Assembly (NCBI RefSeq): GCF_003675385.1
Contig: NZ_RCWZ01000004.1
Coordinates: 62,001-126,000, forward strand
Length of the DNA stretch: 64,000 nt
Origin: Mucilaginibacter kameinonensis
GTDB lineage: Bacteria > Bacteroidota > Bacteroidia > Sphingobacteriales > Sphingobacteriaceae
Direction of reading: 5' to 3'
Part shown: positions 61,405 through 64,000 of the stretch, piece after piece
Position numbering within the stretch: the stretch's first letter is position 1
How the letters are laid out: every line of letters begins with the position of its first letter
The notes under the pieces: generated by a model
The model's input: only the letters and a program-made list of their open reading frames with translations
Databases searched by the model: none
What the model was told of the DNA's origin: nothing
Made by a program: the position numbers and the translations under genes

Positions 61405-61634
61405 TCTTTGAAATAAAAGCTTATATAATAGCTTAAAACCTGCTTTACACAACTGCTGCACCCTGTATTAAAAACAGCAGGTAATTGTCCCCCGGTTAAA
61501 ATGTTATAGTGCGGGTACGCATCTATCATTAATTTGATTTCGTCATGCTTAAGCATGACTGATGCAGTTTCAGCGTACTGCTTCATTTTATTTTCCAGAG
61601 GTTTTAAAGCCTCTATAATTTCTTCTTTACTCAT
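61401..61634 (-). CDS. Small phage protein with CxxC (77 aa)
   Basis: A helical protein with NTGCSSCVKQVLSYYI near the C-terminus; the CxxC may bind metal. It overlaps the end of the 224-aa gene by 8 bases. No family was recognised. Confidence 0.55.
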   Translation of the reverse strand: MSKEEIIEALKPLENKMKQYAETASVMLKHDEIKLMIDAYPHYNILTGGQLPAVFNTGCSSCVKQVLSYYISFYFKE

Positions 61635-62301
61635 TTCTCAATTTGTCTTTAATTGATTTTAACTTATTGAACAGATCTTCCTTATTGGCCTGTACCTGCT
61701 TTGAAGGTTTGCCCCGCTTTTGCTTTTTATCGATTAAATCATAAAAGCTTTGCTGATCTTCTGCTGATAGCTTTGAAACTAATTCCTCAATTGTAAAATC
61801 GTATTTGGTAACAAAACCTTCTTCTTCGCAATCATCATCATAGATAATTACCTGTTCATCCCCGGCATTTGAATCATTAAATATTTCTGACGTTGGAATA
61901 ATCACCCCGCCGTAGGCTGATGCATTTAGTATGTTAAAGATTAGCCCTGATGATTTCGGATTAGGCTTTTTGGAGAAACATTGTCTGCTTATTATAAATG
62001 CTGCTGTAGCAGTTAATTTAGCCCCATTGGGGGCATCCTCTAATATCTGAACTATCTTTTCGGCAGGTTTAGCCCATAGGTGACTAAAAACGTGTTGATA
62101 ACATTCATCACAGAAATCGTTATCATCCTCCGCCAATCCGTTAACCTTCAAAAAACGTTGTATGTAAGCTTTTAGGGGATTAACCTTTGATTTAGCAGAT
62201 ACCCCCATATAAAGGTTATTGAACCTGCCTGTAAGGTATAAAGAAGTTAAAACCTCGGATTTGATTTGTTCTTTTGTATAGCCTGAATATTGGGGTAACA
62301 A
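61627..62301 (-). CDS. Phage protein, weakly sigma-factor-like (224 aa)
   Basis: The helical N-terminal half (KAYIQRFLKVNGLAEDDNDFCDECYQHVFSHLW) and a later FTIEELVSKLSAEDQQSFYDLI with a basic end recall the two-domain layout of short sigma-like proteins of Bacteroidota phages. No motif is decisive. The start is TTG at 62301, and no ATG fits before residue 32. If real, it is a candidate to read the late-gene motif. Confidence 0.45.
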   Translation of the reverse strand: MLPQYSGYTKEQIKSEVLTSLYLTGRFNNLYMGVSAKSKVNPLKAYIQRFLKVNGLAEDDNDFCDECYQHVFSHLWAKPAEKIVQILEDAPNGAKLTATAAFIISRQCFSKKPNPKSSGLIFNILNASAYGGVIIPTSEIFNDSNAGDEQVIIYDDDCEEEGFVTKYDFTIEELVSKLSAEDQQSFYDLIDKKQKRGKPSKQVQANKEDLFNKLKSIKDKLRNE

Positions 62302-62306
62302 ATAAT

Positions 62307-62558
62307 TTATAGGTTTACGGGTAGCGCATCAATTATGCGCTTTAATAGAACCGTTACAACAGGAGAAGTAACGGCTACTATTAAAAATGAGGCGTTCCAA
62401 AACGCTATTGCCAAAATGATATTCAGCCAGAATGTTAGGCAATATTCACATTTAAAAGGCTTATCAGGTAGTTTTAGCTTATAAACCATATTTTGATAAG
62501 CCGGGAGCATGAGCAACCAGATTATAAATAAGGTTGATAGAATAATTTTAATTGTCAT
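62307..62558 (-). CDS. Small membrane protein with CEYC motif (83 aa)
   Basis: Two membrane segments (residues 2-20 and 40-70) flank a polar loop KPFKCEYCLTFW with two Cys, which may bind metal or form a disulfide. ATG at 62558 is preferred to an upstream in-frame start because it overlaps the stop of the 30-aa gene. No family was recognised. Confidence 0.6.
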   Translation of the reverse strand: MTIKIILSTLFIIWLLMLPAYQNMVYKLKLPDKPFKCEYCLTFWLNIILAIAFWNASFLIVAVTSPVVTVLLKRIIDALPVNL

Positions 62559-62640
62559 TCTTCTTAGTCTTAACAATCAAATTAAGTATTATCAGAACTG
62601 ACAGTACTGTGTCACTGACTAAATGAATTACTTGCAACAT
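62548..62640 (-). CDS. Very small single-TM protein (30 aa)
   Basis: ATG at 62640 reads MLQVIHLVSDTVLSVLIILNL, followed by a basic tail, then TAA. It starts 4 bases after the nuclease-like gene and overlaps the next start by 11 bases, as expected for a coupled operon gene. Confidence 0.5.
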   Translation of the reverse strand: MLQVIHLVSDTVLSVLIILNLIVKTKKNDN

Positions 62641-62644
62641 AATT

Positions 62645-63112
62645 TTAATTTTTGATTTTAACTTTTTTTGCTTTAGTCATCGGCAATTCGATGAACAATT
62701 TATTTTCGTATACAACTACATCAGTACAGGTTTCTTTTGGAACTCTTTTGTCCGTTATGATTATATCCTGTAATTTAATTTCTCTCAGATTCCAAACGTA
62801 TATTAAACCATCATTGAAAATATTTATATAAAACATATCTGCATTATTGTTATCATCTGCTACAAATTTCATTAGATACAATTTAGTATATTCTAAAAAC
62901 GCCGTTTCTTCTTTTGTACTTTTAAAATCTCTCGTTTTGATTTCAATAAAGAAGTTTTTGTCGCCTTTATCTATATTATGGGTTGTTCCTGACAAGTCCC
63001 AACTATCATATTTATTAGGGGATTCTACAAACTGATATTTGTTACCAAATGTGTTTATGACTATATCCCTGCCCTCTTTTTCTTTTGCCTCAACTAATTC
63101 TGCATTTGCCAT
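62645..63112 (-). CDS. PD-(D/E)XK nuclease-like protein (155 aa)
   Basis: The protein has the nuclease-fold spacing: Glu near residue 14 (EGRD), YDSWDLSG near residue 37 with the metal-binding Asp, and FFIEIKTRDF near 55 with the ExK. A polar end (AKKVKIKN) follows. Candidates include a recombination or resolvase-type nuclease or a restriction-like protein. It is part of the compact minus-strand operon. Confidence 0.55.
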   Translation of the reverse strand: MANAELVEAKEKEGRDIVINTFGNKYQFVESPNKYDSWDLSGTTHNIDKGDKNFFIEIKTRDFKSTKEETAFLEYTKLYLMKFVADDNNNADMFYINIFNDGLIYVWNLREIKLQDIIITDKRVPKETCTDVVVYENKLFIELPMTKAKKVKIKN

Positions 63113-63114
63113 TG

Positions 63115-63288
63115 TTATAATTCTTTAACATCCCCGTAGATTTCCGCTAAGAGGTCTATGATGCTGTACTGTATTTTTGTTATGTACTGCATCTTTTTAT
63201 TTGTTATATCTATTTTGATAAATAGATCACTTTTTTCATCACTTATATAATAGTGATTATAGAAACTGATTGCTTTAATCCCTCTCAT
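63115..63288 (-). CDS. Small soluble protein (57 aa), unknown
   Basis: ATG at 63288 opens MRGIKAISFYNHYYISDEKSD and continues as mixed alpha/beta sequence ending YGDVKEL. It ends 2 bases before the nuclease-like gene's start, so it is the first gene of the operon. Confidence 0.55.
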   Translation of the reverse strand: MRGIKAISFYNHYYISDEKSDLFIKIDITNKKMQYITKIQYSIIDLLAEIYGDVKEL

Positions 63289-63350
63289 ATAATTATAAAT
63301 ACTTTGGATTTTTTGAAAATGACCAAAAACTTGAAAATATATTTATCAAT

Positions 63351-63404
63351 CCCCCGGATTTAGTTTCGGGGCTTTAATAGTTGGTGTCATGGCGTACCGC
63401 CATG
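63351..63404. repeat. Two adjacent hairpins at the operon head
   Basis: CCCCCGGA pairs with TTTCGGGG (63351-63371), and CATGGCG-TAC-CGCCATG is perfect (63388-63404). The sequence AATATATTTATC lies just before. They fall in the 198-base gap between the divergent 57-aa gene and the gene at 63487 and may be control or transcription-end sites. Confidence 0.5.
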
Positions 63405-63486
63405 TTAAACCCTAATCTTTGAAATTGCCTGAGAAGATGTGAGAAATAATTTTTATCTTAAAAAGCGCAATTAATGCCATAATTTT

Positions 63487-63948
63487 ATGGAGAAGAGTCC
63501 GATACAACAAATCGATATAGTTTTACATTTTTTTAAAAAAGATAGAGGACATATAAATTTCGATAATCTGCGTACAAGACTATGGGATGGTGATAAAAAA
63601 ATAACGATAGATGGTGATGTCCTGCTTAGAATACTCGAAAAATTAGTCAGGGATAAATATGTATACGAAAAAAAGAGGGATATGGGCGGTGTCGATTACG
63701 CCATTACCTTCGAAGGTTCTCTGTTTATAGGTTATGAAAAACAACAAAAATTAGACACCGAAAAAATTGTTTTAAGTGATAATCTTAAAGTCGCAGAAAA
63801 CAGATATAAGAATCGGCTGTTATGGGCAACTTGGTGTGCAGGTGTTGCAGCCAGTCTTGTTTTGCTATGGCAAGTTTGGATTTGGTTTTACCCGGTTCAT
63901 GCTAACTACCCATATTGGATATGGGAAACAATTCCCAAGCATAAATAA
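63487..63948 (+). CDS. Winged-helix-like protein with C-terminal membrane anchor (153 aa)
   Basis: The first 85 residues (IQQIDIVLHFFKKDRGHINFDNLRTRLWDG...VLLRILEKLVRDKYVYEKK) look like a winged helix, followed by DYAITFEGSLFIG. One membrane segment near 112-132 (LLWATWCAGVAASLVLLWQVW) ends the protein. It could be a membrane-bound regulator. It lies at the edge of the window and its partners are unknown. Confidence 0.6.
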   Translation: MEKSPIQQIDIVLHFFKKDRGHINFDNLRTRLWDGDKKITIDGDVLLRILEKLVRDKYVYEKKRDMGGVDYAITFEGSLFIGYEKQQKLDTEKIVLSDNLKVAENRYKNRLLWATWCAGVAASLVLLWQVWIWFYPVHANYPYWIWETIPKHK

Positions 63949-64000
63949 TTACATTTTCTCTGTGCAACTTAAACACCGGGGCTAAAAAGCTTTTTACATA

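Larger units (their letters stand above)
32087..64000. mobile_element. Prophage (left part, siphovirus-like, incomplete in window)
   Basis: From about 32.1 kb all genes are phage-like or unrecognised: terminase, portal, capsid, protease, tape measure, tail-chaperone pair, lysozyme and holin. Base composition drops, codons turn A/T-rich, and the host repeat families vanish. The exact left attachment site was not seen; it should lie in 32087-32365. No integrase, excisionase or repressor is present, so the element extends past the right edge. No tRNA target is visible. Confidence 0.9.

Noticed and set aside
32087..64000. Integrase, excisionase, repressor or right attachment site
   Set aside because: None found; the prophage probably continues past the right edge, so the element cannot be delimited here.

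Overview
The window looks like a chromosome segment of a Sphingobacteriales-type Bacteroidota (Mucilaginibacter/Pedobacter-like). The reasons are TAnnTTTG-type -7 boxes, few Shine-Dalgarno sites, lipoproteins with Bacteroidota-style lipoboxes, DUF4468 and DUF502 proteins, paired TCR/Tet-like MFS genes, and long intergenic hairpin repeats. The genus is inferred, not shown. No rRNA, tRNA or CRISPR array was seen. Bases 1-32086 are ordinary host genome; from about 32.1 kb to the right edge the sequence is a lower-GC prophage whose far end, integrase and repressor lie outside the window. Host part, left to right: a partial gene plus a HAD-like protein; a secreted S41 protease; smc; a PhzF-family protein; a secreted protein with four AMPK/CBM48-like repeats; a retropepsin-like protease; a small ABC ATPase with a membrane partner; endonuclease V; an FMN-binding glutamate-synthase-like protein; yceI behind a perfect 26-bp palindrome; a lipoprotein; a Sua5/YrdC protein; a tryptophan operon trpD-trpF::trpB-trpA; a Kir channel; SDR, GT2 and recR; a sodium:solute symporter; a LOG-family protein; a TlpA-like protein; two tandem MFS transporters; and a DUF502 protein. 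The trp operon has a complete attenuation leader: a 13-codon peptide with three consecutive Trp codons, alternative hairpins and a terminator. Its trpF and trpB are one continuous reading frame. Intergenic DNA in the host part is full of inverted-repeat families (REP-like, MITE-like, simple-word hairpins), none of which was found in the prophage. Prophage part: a siphovirus-like late region, almost entirely on the minus strand, runs from the terminase at 57.9 kb down to holin at 35.8 kb. Reading along transcription: terminase small and large subunits, a tail-chaperone pair joined by a probable -1 frameshift on a T9 run, neck and tail proteins, a 1109-aa tail protein with an SGNH-like module, a 726-aa tail protein, tape measure, prohead protease, scaffold, major capsid, tube, portal, connectors, lysozyme and holin. 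The head genes therefore come after the tail genes, the reverse of the usual order. Ten late genes have a near-identical 11-mer (TAATATTTATC) 3-14 nt before their start codons. Plus-strand or terminator-bounded accessory genes interrupt the late region: an Apea/HEPN-like gene, a winged-helix-like gene and several membrane proteins. At 59.9-60.2 kb a promoter-linked, potentially structured RNA encodes a 28-aa hydrophobic peptide. Several small genes (25-57 aa), mostly single-TM proteins, were read directly from the sequence.
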